DNA of 64,000 bases from Hyphobacterium indicum (GTDB lineage: Bacteria > Pseudomonadota > Alphaproteobacteria > Caulobacterales > Maricaulaceae): assembly GCF_003129605.1 (NCBI RefSeq), contig NZ_QBDX01000001.1, positions 372,001-436,000 on the forward strand, read 5' to 3'. A program made the position numbers and the translations under genes. A model generated the notes under the pieces. It was not told where the DNA came from. It did not search any database and saw only the letters and a list, made by a program, of their open reading frames with translations. Positions 43,870 to 51,681 of the stretch are shown here, piece after piece; the first letter of the stretch is position 1, and each line of letters begins with the position of its first letter.

Positions 43870-46020
43870 ATGCATAACTGGGTATGGGGTCTGGTGGCGG
43901 GGTTTCTGGTCTTGCAACCGGCCGCCGCACAGGAATTGTTTGAAGTCTCGCCGGATTTGACGGACGGCCGGTTCTTACGCTTGGCCGATGACGCCTTTTC
44001 CCTTGAACCGGGTGAGACGATCTTCCTGACCTTGCCGGCGGCCGGACGGCACGAGATTGCCTTTGATCGCACCGCCATGTCAGACAGCGGCGACCGTCTC
44101 TGGGTCGGGCATCTGGCCCGTGAAGGCGAGCCCTACCGCGTCATTCTCACACACGGCGCGGCTGCGACCTTCGGCTATATCGCCACGCCGGAAGGGGCCT
44201 GGACGCTGGCACCAACCGGGCCGGGCGGTCCGCTTGAGCTGACGCGCGATCTCGGCGCGCCTCTGGAGCCGGGCAGCGATGCGCTGACACGTCCCATTGG
44301 TAACGCCGCCCGCCCCGCCGCCAGTCTCGACCGCGAACATATCAGCCAGGCCGTGGCCACAGGTTCCAACGGAACCATAGATATCGCCATTGTCTATACG
44401 AATGGCATGCGCAGCTATTACGGTCTGGGCCTGACAACGCGCATGCAGCATCTCGTGAATGTCCTTGATCAGGCACTGGTCGACAGTGATACGGGATTAC
44501 GCGCGCGCCTCGTCGGGGCCACGCCCGTACCCGGCGCGTGGGACGAATTCACCTCGACGCTCGAGACGATCGATGATCTCTATGCGGGCGCCAGTTATGG
44601 CCATCCCGGCACGGAGCTGGATGTCGATGGCAATTGCTCGGGTGGACCCAATGCCTGCATCAATAATGGCGACCTTTCCAGCCTTCTGGATTTCAGGAAT
44701 GCGGTCGGAGCCGATATCGTCGTCATGCTGCGCCGCTATTGGCGCGCCCAGCAGACCTATTGCGGTGTCGCCTACCTGCCGGGGGGTGGCGCAGAGGGGC
44801 AAATCGATCCCGCCGAAGACTGGGTGCTCGGTGTGGCCGTCTCCGGAGATGGCCCGGATGGGAACGGGACCGGCCGCAGTTGCGGTGATCTGACCTTTGC
44901 CCATGAAGTCGGCCACAATCTCGGTTCGACACACAATATTGAAAACACCAACGGTCCCGGCGTTTTCAACTTTTCCTATGGACACCGGGTCGACTGCAGT
45001 TTCCGCACGATCATGGGGTATGATTCGACCCGTTCCAACGTGAATTGCGCGGGCAGTTTCGGGCAGAATGAAACCTGGCTGGCCCGGTTTTCCAATCCGC
45101 AACAGGCCAATTGTGCCGGACAGGCCTGCGGGACGCTCCCGCAATCACCGCACGCGCCTGGATCCCCCCAGGACAATACCACATCGCCGACGGATAATGC
45201 CCGGTCCATGCGTGAAGCTGGCTATAATGTCCGTGATTACCGTCCCGGTGGCGTCACGGTCCGTTCCGCTGTCCTGCCCTACAGCCGGACGGTTGCAGCC
45301 GGAACATCCGCCACCGCCTTTGTGTCGGTCGTCAATCCGGCATCAACCGGATCGCCGGCGCTGGGCTGCGGACTGCGGGTGCATGGGGCGGCCGCGGCCG
45401 ACTTTTCCTTCCAGCGCACGGATCCGGCGACCAATGCCGCCATCGGCAATCCCGGTGATCTGGCGGATATTCCGGCCGGCAGCATCCAGACATTCGTGAT
45501 ATCTTTTTCACAGGCCGGGGTAACAAATGTCCCGGATCTGCAGATTGACACCGCCTGCCGCAATCGCGGCAGCGCGCCCGTCATTGCAGGCGTGAATACG
45601 CTGCGCTTCACTTCAACGACACTCTCCCTGCCGGACATTGTCGCCCTGGCTGCCACGACCGGAAACAATGGCATAACCGAATTGCCTGCAGGCGGCGGTG
45701 CCGGCGCATTCTCGGTCGCAACAGCCAATCTGGGCGCAACGGCAAATGTGACGGTAATACCGGAACCTGGCCCGAATACTTCGGAATTCGACCTGCTGGA
45801 AATCTGCCAGACCGATGCCGCGACCGGCCAGTGCGCCACGCCGCGCGCTGCCAGCCTGACCCGGCTTTTCCAGGCTGGCGAAACCCTCACCTTCGCGGTT
45901 TTCGTGCGCAGCAATACGTCCATTGCCAACGATCCGGCGAATAACCGCGTCTTCGTCCATTTCCGGACTCCGGCCGGTCAGTCTGTCGGCGCGACCAGCG
46001 TGGCGGTGAGATCGCAATAA
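43870..46020 (+). CDS. Secreted reprolysin-like zinc metalloprotease with C-terminal two-lobed module
   Basis: The 716-residue protein has a signal peptide (MHNWVWGLVAGFLVLQPAAA), a propeptide-like beta region (about 22-155), an M12-type catalytic domain with HEVGHNLGSTHN (His345, Glu346, His349, His355) and a Met-turn TIMGY (Met382), and from about residue 460 a 255-residue C-terminal module of two beta-rich lobes ending VAVRSQ. The module is clearly related to the N-terminal part of the DUF1800 protein at 51682. The product is probably secreted or on the cell surface and degrades protein outside. GGGAGAG precedes the ATG at 43870. Confidence 0.9.
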   Translation: MHNWVWGLVAGFLVLQPAAAQELFEVSPDLTDGRFLRLADDAFSLEPGETIFLTLPAAGRHEIAFDRTAMSDSGDRLWVGHLAREGEPYRVILTHGAAATFGYIATPEGAWTLAPTGPGGPLELTRDLGAPLEPGSDALTRPIGNAARPAASLDREHISQAVATGSNGTIDIAIVYTNGMRSYYGLGLTTRMQHLVNVLDQALVDSDTGLRARLVGATPVPGAWDEFTSTLETIDDLYAGASYGHPGTELDVDGNCSGGPNACINNGDLSSLLDFRNAVGADIVVMLRRYWRAQQTYCGVAYLPGGGAEGQIDPAEDWVLGVAVSGDGPDGNGTGRSCGDLTFAHEVGHNLGSTHNIENTNGPGVFNFSYGHRVDCSFRTIMGYDSTRSNVNCAGSFGQNETWLARFSNPQQANCAGQACGTLPQSPHAPGSPQDNTTSPTDNARSMREAGYNVRDYRPGGVTVRSAVLPYSRTVAAGTSATAFVSVVNPASTGSPALGCGLRVHGAAAADFSFQRTDPATNAAIGNPGDLADIPAGSIQTFVISFSQAGVTNVPDLQIDTACRNRGSAPVIAGVNTLRFTSTTLSLPDIVALAATTGNNGITELPAGGGAGAFSVATANLGATANVTVIPEPGPNTSEFDLLEICQTDAATGQCATPRAASLTRLFQAGETLTFAVFVRSNTSIANDPANNRVFVHFRTPAGQSVGATSVAVRSQ

Positions 46021-46023
46021 GCC

Positions 46024-46797
46024 CTAGTCTTCGAACAGTTCGTTGAGATAGGCGGCGAGACGGATACCGCCCTGTGACAGGCGCATCCGCATCGTGGCGC
46101 GATGCTCGAACACGTAATTCCATTGCAGCTCGGCATCATCGGGATAGAGCGTCGGGCGAATTTCCGCACTCTCTGATATCCAGACATGCGGGTCGGTGAC
46201 CGACCATGCTTCGGCCAGCTCAGGCGTGATCCGGCGGTCCAGCCACTCCGTCATCTCCGAATAGGAGAGCTGTTCATAATCGACCATGTCCTCGTCCCAG
46301 ACGAGATGAAGCGTGGTGACATTCTCGAAGAAGATCACCGTGACATCATTCCCGCCACGATCCGTCCCGTCGCCGACATGCATGGGCTGGTGCAGATCGC
46401 CGACAAGGTGGATAACGAACCGCAGGGCGCGCTGGCGGTCAGCCGGCGGGGCCGTTTCGTCCGCGGCGATGGCCGAAAACATCTGCAGCGCCGTAAAGGC
46501 GTCGCCGGCCTCGGGCGCCATCGACACATCATAGTCTGTGCCTTCCGGAATGGTCACATAGTGAAACGGCCCGGCGGCCCGCCAGAAATCCTCGCTGCTG
46601 GAGCGCATGAAATCCGGCCAGTTCGAGGCCTCCGCCAGGTCTTCCACCCCTAAAATCTCCCGGATCGCGATGCGGGCGTCTTCGGAGAGGTGACGGTCGG
46701 CGATCGCGCCGGTCACCCGGTGTCCGGTCTTGCCCCAGGCAAGCGCCGGTGATGCGGCAAGCAAGAGGGCGGCAGAGGCGGTGAGAATCTGTTTCAT
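46024..46797 (-). CDS. S1/P1 nuclease
   Basis: The 257-residue protein has a signal peptide ending ALA|WGKTGH; in this family the mature N-terminal Trp and nearby His are zinc ligands, so the cleavage site fits. Further zinc ligands are in FHYVTIP, RFVIHLVGDLHQPMHVGDG (His/Asp) and GGNDVTVIF. It would cut RNA and single-stranded DNA to 5'-nucleotides in the periplasm or outside. It converges on the metalloprotease gene 3 bp away and diverges from the nucleoside hydrolase gene. Confidence 0.94.
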   Translation of the reverse strand: MKQILTASAALLLAASPALAWGKTGHRVTGAIADRHLSEDARIAIREILGVEDLAEASNWPDFMRSSSEDFWRAAGPFHYVTIPEGTDYDVSMAPEAGDAFTALQMFSAIAADETAPPADRQRALRFVIHLVGDLHQPMHVGDGTDRGGNDVTVIFFENVTTLHLVWDEDMVDYEQLSYSEMTEWLDRRITPELAEAWSVTDPHVWISESAEIRPTLYPDDAELQWNYVFEHRATMRMRLSQGGIRLAAYLNELFED

Positions 46798-46955
46798 GGA
46801 ATCCGTCTAGCTGGCAATTGTAACAAACATTTATCCCGCAATCTGAACAATGCAGAGGCATCGCGCAATCTGTTGCCCGCACAACGGCATTCCGCTTTTG
46901 CGGCCCCTGATCAAGCCTTCTATGGTCGGACACCAGAACACGCGGAGCCTGCCCC

Positions 46956-47894
46956 ATGCCCACACCCGTCATCCTCGATTGCGATCCCGGGATTGATGAT
47001 TGCGTCGCCCTGATGCTGGCACTGGCCTCGGGCGGGGAGCTGACGGTCGAGGCCATCTGCACCGTGGCGGGAAATGTCGAGGTGGATATTTGCACCTGCA
47101 ATGCGCTCGGCCTGCTGGCCCTGACCGGCCACACGGATGTGGCGGTCTATTCCGGGTGCGCCCGGCCGATGCGGGATGATCCCGTCTTTGCCAATCACAT
47201 CCATGGCGAGAGTGGTCTGGGACCGGTGGTTTTTCCCGAAAAACGGCCGGCGGCCCGTGCCGGATCCGCCGTTGACTTCCTGGTCGGCCGGCTGTCGGAC
47301 ACGGCGCTCCCACCCGCGACTTTGGTCATCACCGGTCCTTCGACCAATCTGGCCACCGCACTCCGTCAGGCACCGGAAATCACGGCCGGAATCGACCGGA
47401 TCGTGTTGATGGGCGGGGCGCGCCGCGAGGGCGGCAACATCACACCCTCGGCGGAGTTCAACATCTATGCCGACCCCGATGCGGCGCAGGCTGTGCTGCA
47501 TTGCGGCCGGCCCGTAACGGTTATCGGGCTCGACACGACCTTGCAGCTACGCTGCACACCGGACCGCATGCAGGCCCTGCGCGCCATCGGCAATCCCGCA
47601 TCCAGGGCCGCTGCCGGAATGATCGAACATGTCAACGCCATCTATGGCGAGATTTATGGCACGGCAGGGGCCGCGCTTCACGATCCCTGCACCGTTGCCT
47701 GGTTGCTGGCACCCGGACTCTTCAGCGCCCGGCCGGCCCGGATCGAAGTGGAAACCCGGTCACAATTGACCCGTGGTCACACAGCTGTCGATCTGCGTCC
47801 CGGCGCGGACAATCCTGCCAACGCCGTCTGGGTAGACGGTCTGGATGCGGATGGCGTATTCCGACTGCTTCTGGAAAGGATGGCCCGTCTATGA
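46956..47894 (+). CDS. Nucleoside hydrolase
   Basis: The 312-residue protein has the inosine-uridine nucleoside hydrolase signature near the N-terminus: VILDCDPGIDDCVALMLAL (the DxDxxxDD calcium site), ITGPSTNLATAL, MGGARREGGNITPSAEFN and ALHDPCTVAWLLAP with the late Asp. It splits ribonucleosides into base and ribose. Its stop overlaps the ribokinase start by ATGA, so ribose can be passed on at once in the same operon. Confidence 0.95.
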   Translation: MPTPVILDCDPGIDDCVALMLALASGGELTVEAICTVAGNVEVDICTCNALGLLALTGHTDVAVYSGCARPMRDDPVFANHIHGESGLGPVVFPEKRPAARAGSAVDFLVGRLSDTALPPATLVITGPSTNLATALRQAPEITAGIDRIVLMGGARREGGNITPSAEFNIYADPDAAQAVLHCGRPVTVIGLDTTLQLRCTPDRMQALRAIGNPASRAAAGMIEHVNAIYGEIYGTAGAALHDPCTVAWLLAPGLFSARPARIEVETRSQLTRGHTAVDLRPGADNPANAVWVDGLDADGVFRLLLERMARL

Positions 47895-48754
47895 CTCTGC
47901 CCCGCCTGACCGTCATCGGCTCGGTCAATCTCGACCTTGTTGCGCATTGCCCGAAGCTGCCGGAACCGGGGGAAACCGTCCTCGGCGGTGATTTCGCCAT
48001 CTCGCCCGGTGGCAAGGGGGGCAATCAGGCGCTGGCGGCGCGGCTTCTGGGCGCGGATGTCGACTTCATTGCCTGCATTGGCGCAGATGATCATGGCGCG
48101 GCGGCAACCCGCTTGCTGCGCGAGGCGGGCGTTTGTCTGGATCATTGCCGTGTCAGCAGTGCGCATCCCACAGGTGTGGCGCTGATCGCCGTCAGCGAGG
48201 ATGGTGAAAACCAGATTGTCGTGGCCCCCGGCGCCAATTCGGCGCTGACCGCGGACGACGTGCCTGCGCAGATTGCCACTGCCCTGATCGGCCAGCTCGA
48301 AATTCCCCTTCCGGCGCTGACCGCAGCGGTGGAGCGTTGCACCGGTTTCAGGGTGCTCAATCTCGCACCGGCCCGGGACGTGCCGGACGCCCTGTTGGCG
48401 CAGGCCGATCTGCTGATCGTCAATGAAACCGAGGCGGCCTTTTACGGGCAGGACAGGCTGCTGGCCTTCAATAACCGCGTCGCCCTTACACTCGGCCGCG
48501 AAGGCGCCGTCCTGTTTCACCGGGGCCGCGAGGTGGCGCGCGCCCGGCCGCCGCAGGTCGAGGTGGTCGAGACAGTGGGGGCAGGGGATGCCTTTGTCGC
48601 AGCCCTCACCATAGGCCTTATGGAAGATATGGGCGATCAGCGGGCTCTGGAATTTGCCTGCGCAGCGGGTGCCCTGGCGACCACCCGGCCGGGCGCACAG
48701 ACCGGCCTGCCCGGCCGCGGCGCTGTCTTCTCCCTGATGCAGGAAACGTCATGA
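47891..48754 (+). CDS. rbsK: Ribokinase (PfkB family sugar kinase)
   Basis: The 287-residue PfkB kinase begins TVIGSVNLDLVAHCPKLPEPG, has GGKGGNQALAARLLGADV, the ribokinase-type VIVNETEAAF and, at the end, ETVGAGDAFVAALT with the catalytic Asp. It phosphorylates ribose to ribose-5-phosphate. It overlaps the nucleoside hydrolase upstream and the oxygenase downstream by 4 nt each, so three genes form one translation-coupled operon. Confidence 0.92.
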   Translation: MTLPRLTVIGSVNLDLVAHCPKLPEPGETVLGGDFAISPGGKGGNQALAARLLGADVDFIACIGADDHGAAATRLLREAGVCLDHCRVSSAHPTGVALIAVSEDGENQIVVAPGANSALTADDVPAQIATALIGQLEIPLPALTAAVERCTGFRVLNLAPARDVPDALLAQADLLIVNETEAAFYGQDRLLAFNNRVALTLGREGAVLFHRGREVARARPPQVEVVETVGAGDAFVAALTIGLMEDMGDQRALEFACAAGALATTRPGAQTGLPGRGAVFSLMQETS

Positions 48755-49668
48755 CCAGCCCCATCACACATCTCGATCTGCGTGATTTTACGGATGGCGG
48801 TCCGGCGCAAAAGCAGGCTTTTGTTTCCTCCCTGATGACCGGTCTGCAACGCTATGGCTTTCTCACCCTCTCGGGCCACGGAGTGGACCCGCAATTGCTC
48901 CGCCAGAGCTATGCGGTGTCAGCGGCATTCTTCGCCCTGCCGGAAGCCGAAAAGCGCCGTTATGCTGGCGCCCTGCGTGGCTACACACCCTTCGGAACCG
49001 AACATGCGAAGGATCATGCCGCACCGGATCTGAAGGAGTTCTGGCAGATCGGCCATGACGCCGGTGCCGGACCGGTCCAGCCCAATGTCTGGCCGGACCG
49101 TCCGGCCGGTTTCCGGGAGACGTTCGAGACCCTGTTCAACCGCCTGTTCGAGACCGGCCGCCAGCTTCTGGGGGCCATCGCTCTGGGCCTAGAGCTCGAG
49201 GAAGACTATTTCGACACCCGGATCCGCAATGGCACATCGCTCTTGCGCCTTTTGCACTACCCGCCTGTGCCGGAGGGCGTGGATCCGGCCTGTATCCGCG
49301 CCGCCGCGCATGAGGACATCAATCTGATCACCCTGCTGGTGGCGGCGGAAGGTTCCGGCCTTGAATTGCTTGACCGGGATGGAAACTGGCTGGCGGTGGA
49401 AAATGCAGCGGATCATCTGGTGATTGATACCGGCGACATGATGGCCCGCCTGACCAATGGCGTCCTGCCCGCCACCACGCATCGCGTGGTCAATCCGTCA
49501 GGTCCCAATGTCAGCCGTTATTCCATGCCCTTCTTCGTGCAGCCGCGCATGGACGTCTCGCTTGCCTGTCTGCCGTCTTGCCGCAATGTGAAGCCACCCG
49601 AGCCGGACATAACAGCCGGTGACTTCCTCAATCAGCGCCTGAAAGAAATCGGCTTGCCGGGAGCCTGA
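48751..49668 (+). CDS. 2-oxoglutarate/Fe(II) oxygenase, isopenicillin N synthase family
   Basis: The 305-residue protein has the DIOX_N start (ITHLDLRDFTDGGPAQKQAF) and the jelly-roll core with Fe ligands His187, Asp189 (AAHEDINLITLL) and His244 (ATTHRVVNP), and the 2-oxoglutarate pocket RYS at 256-258. Homologues include gibberellin-type and fungal thymine-7-hydroxylase enzymes. Its place directly after nucleoside hydrolase and ribokinase, with ATGA overlap, suggests it acts on a released nucleobase, but this is inference. Confidence 0.85.
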   Translation: MTSPITHLDLRDFTDGGPAQKQAFVSSLMTGLQRYGFLTLSGHGVDPQLLRQSYAVSAAFFALPEAEKRRYAGALRGYTPFGTEHAKDHAAPDLKEFWQIGHDAGAGPVQPNVWPDRPAGFRETFETLFNRLFETGRQLLGAIALGLELEEDYFDTRIRNGTSLLRLLHYPPVPEGVDPACIRAAAHEDINLITLLVAAEGSGLELLDRDGNWLAVENAADHLVIDTGDMMARLTNGVLPATTHRVVNPSGPNVSRYSMPFFVQPRMDVSLACLPSCRNVKPPEPDITAGDFLNQRLKEIGLPGA

Positions 49669-49706
49669 TCTCGGCCGCTGCCGCATGGCCGCTGCGGAGG
49701 TCGAAT

Positions 49707-49733
49707 AACCCTTCTGATCAGAGGGTTGATTTT
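49707..49733 (+). terminator. Probable terminator after the nucleoside-catabolic operon
   Basis: AACCCT (49707-49712) and AGGGTT (49722-49727) flank TCTGATCAG, itself partly palindromic, with TTTT following at 49730-49733. It is 38 bp after the oxygenase stop. The stem is short, so strength is uncertain. Confidence 0.55.
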
Positions 49734-49791
49734 GTGTGCTTTTCACCGTCCATTTGCGCTCTTCCCTGACAGGTTTCACAGGAGTGCCCAG

Positions 49792-51384
49792 ATGGCAGGT
49801 GCCCAGCCGCAATCGCCCGCGCCCAAGCGCAACGCCTTTACCCGCTTTCTGGACGGAGTCGAATGGCTCGGAAATCTGCTGCCGCATCCGGTGACCCTGT
49901 TCGCATTGCTCGCGGTCGGAATCGTGTTTCTTTCCGGCATTCTGGGCGGGATCGGGTTGACGGTGGAAGACCCGAGGCCGGTGGGCACGCCGGGCCGGGC
50001 CGATGATGGCATGATCCGGGCGGTCAGCCTGTTGAGCGGGGACGGCATAAGGCGGATTTTCACCGGCCTGACCACCAATTTCACAAATTTTGCGCCGCTC
50101 GGCGTTGTGCTGGTCGCCATGCTGGGCGTCGGCGTGGCGGAGCGCTCCGGCCTGTTATCAGCTGCCGTCCGCTCCATGGTGCTGGGCGTGCCCAAACATG
50201 TTGTGACGGTTGCGATCGTCTTCGCCGGCATCATTTCAAACACCGCATCGGAAGTCGGCTATGTGGTCCTGATCCCGCTTGCCGGCGCGATCTTCTATGC
50301 GCTGGGCCGCCACCCGCTGGCCGGAATGGCGGCGGCGTTTGCGGGCGTGTCCGGCGGATACAGCGCCAATCTGCTGATCGGCACGATCGACCCCTTGCTG
50401 GCCGGCATCACCCAGGAAGCCGCGCAACTGATCGATCCGGATTATATCGTGGTCGCGACCGCCAACTGGTATTTCATGGTCGCCTCGACCTTCCTGATCA
50501 CGGCGGTCGGCTCGCTGGTGACGATTTTCATTGTCGAGCCCAAGCTGGGCAGATTCGAGGTTGAAAAAGCCGACCCCGACATTCTCGACGACCGGATGAT
50601 GGAGCCGCTCACAAAGGATGAGAACAAGGGGCTGAGATGGGCCGGTATCGCGCTGATCGGTGTTCTGGCCCTGATGGCGCTCACCCTGGTTCCGGAATGG
50701 GGCATATTGCGCAACCCGGAGACTGGCGACCGCATCAATGCGCCTTTTTTCCGCGGCTTCGTGGTCTGGATCCTGATCTTCTTCGTGGTCACCGGCATCG
50801 CCTATGGCCGTGCGGTCGGAACGATGAAGAATGACCGCGATGTCATCAATGCCATGGCCGCGGCGTTGTCCTCGCTGGGGCTCTACATTGTGCTGGTTTT
50901 CTTCGCCGCCCAGTTCGTTGCCTTTTTCGGCTGGACCAATCTGGGGGCCATCACGGCGGTGACAGGCGCCAATTTCCTGCAGGATACCGGCCTGACCGGC
51001 CCCGTGGTCTTTATCCTTTTCATCCTGATGTGCTGTTTTGTGAACCTGATGCTGGGATCGGCGTCGGCCCAATGGGCGGTGACCGCGCCCATCTTCGTGC
51101 CCATGCTGATGCTGATCGGCTATTCACCGGAAGTCATCCAGGCCGCCTACCGCATCGGCGATTCCACGACCAATATCATCACACCGATGATGAGCTATTT
51201 CGGGCTGATCCTGGCCTGGGCCACGCGGTATAAAAGCGATCTCGGCGTCGGCACGCTGATCGCCATGATGCTGCCCTACACGATCTTTTTCATCCTCATC
51301 TGGTCGGGCTTCTTCTTCCTGTGGACTTTCGGCCTCGACCTGCCGGTCGGTCCCGGCTCGCCAACCTATTATCCGCCGAATTGA
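49792..51384 (+). CDS. AbgT family (p-aminobenzoyl-glutamate) transporter
   Basis: The 530-residue protein has about eleven membrane segments and the AbgT family start (FTRFLDGVEWLGNLLPHPVT), GVAERSGLLSAAVRSMVLGV, the FAGVSGGYSANLLIGTIDPLL loop and DSTTNIITPMMSYFGLIL. AbgT members import p-aminobenzoyl-glutamate or export sulfonamides. The ATG at 49792 follows GGAG. It lies after the nucleoside operon's terminator, so co-regulation is not shown; folate breakdown products would be a natural substrate. Confidence 0.93.
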   Translation: MAGAQPQSPAPKRNAFTRFLDGVEWLGNLLPHPVTLFALLAVGIVFLSGILGGIGLTVEDPRPVGTPGRADDGMIRAVSLLSGDGIRRIFTGLTTNFTNFAPLGVVLVAMLGVGVAERSGLLSAAVRSMVLGVPKHVVTVAIVFAGIISNTASEVGYVVLIPLAGAIFYALGRHPLAGMAAAFAGVSGGYSANLLIGTIDPLLAGITQEAAQLIDPDYIVVATANWYFMVASTFLITAVGSLVTIFIVEPKLGRFEVEKADPDILDDRMMEPLTKDENKGLRWAGIALIGVLALMALTLVPEWGILRNPETGDRINAPFFRGFVVWILIFFVVTGIAYGRAVGTMKNDRDVINAMAAALSSLGLYIVLVFFAAQFVAFFGWTNLGAITAVTGANFLQDTGLTGPVVFILFILMCCFVNLMLGSASAQWAVTAPIFVPMLMLIGYSPEVIQAAYRIGDSTTNIITPMMSYFGLILAWATRYKSDLGVGTLIAMMLPYTIFFILIWSGFFFLWTFGLDLPVGPGSPTYYPPN

Positions 51385-51396
51385 GGGGGCGAATCC

Positions 51397-51433
51397 GGCT
51401 TGCCGAGCCGAAGCTCGCGCAGCGAGCGAAGGC
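51397..51433 (-). repeat. tRNA-linked 37-bp repeat, copy B
   Basis: On the minus strand this sequence starts immediately after the CCA of tRNA-Arg and matches copy A (38336-38372) at 35 of 37 positions; the two differences are at repeat positions 7 and 29. It holds the same core CTCGCTGCGCGAGCTTCGGC. The position directly on the tRNA end suggests it is transcribed with the pre-tRNA trailer. Confidence 0.85.
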
Positions 51434-51510
51434 TGGTGACCCCGGCGCGATTCGAACGCGCGACCTCCAGATTAGGAATCTGATGCTCTATCCTGCTGAG
51501 CTACGGGGCC
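51434..51510 (-). tRNA. tRNA-Arg (CCT)
   Basis: On the minus strand the gene starts GGCCCCG and pairs with CGGGGTC at the 3' end, then A and encoded CCA. The D-arm has AGCTCAGCAGGATAGAGC, the anticodon stem CAGAT/ATCTG has the loop TTCCTAA with anticodon CCT, and the T-loop is GTTCGAATC. It reads AGG codons. It is 77 nt with CCA. The 37-bp repeat abuts its 3' end. Confidence 0.97.
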
Positions 51511-51681
51511 ATGGCCAACGCCTCTTGTCCTGTAAAACCGGCCGGGCTGCAACCGCTACAAGCTGACCGGTCCTCTTACGGCTCCGGAAACCTTGTCACA
51601 TTCCTTTTATGGTGAGACGCGACGGATTGGCATAGCGTGGCGCGTATTGCGTTTGCGGTTTGAAACGGGAGGATGCGGACC

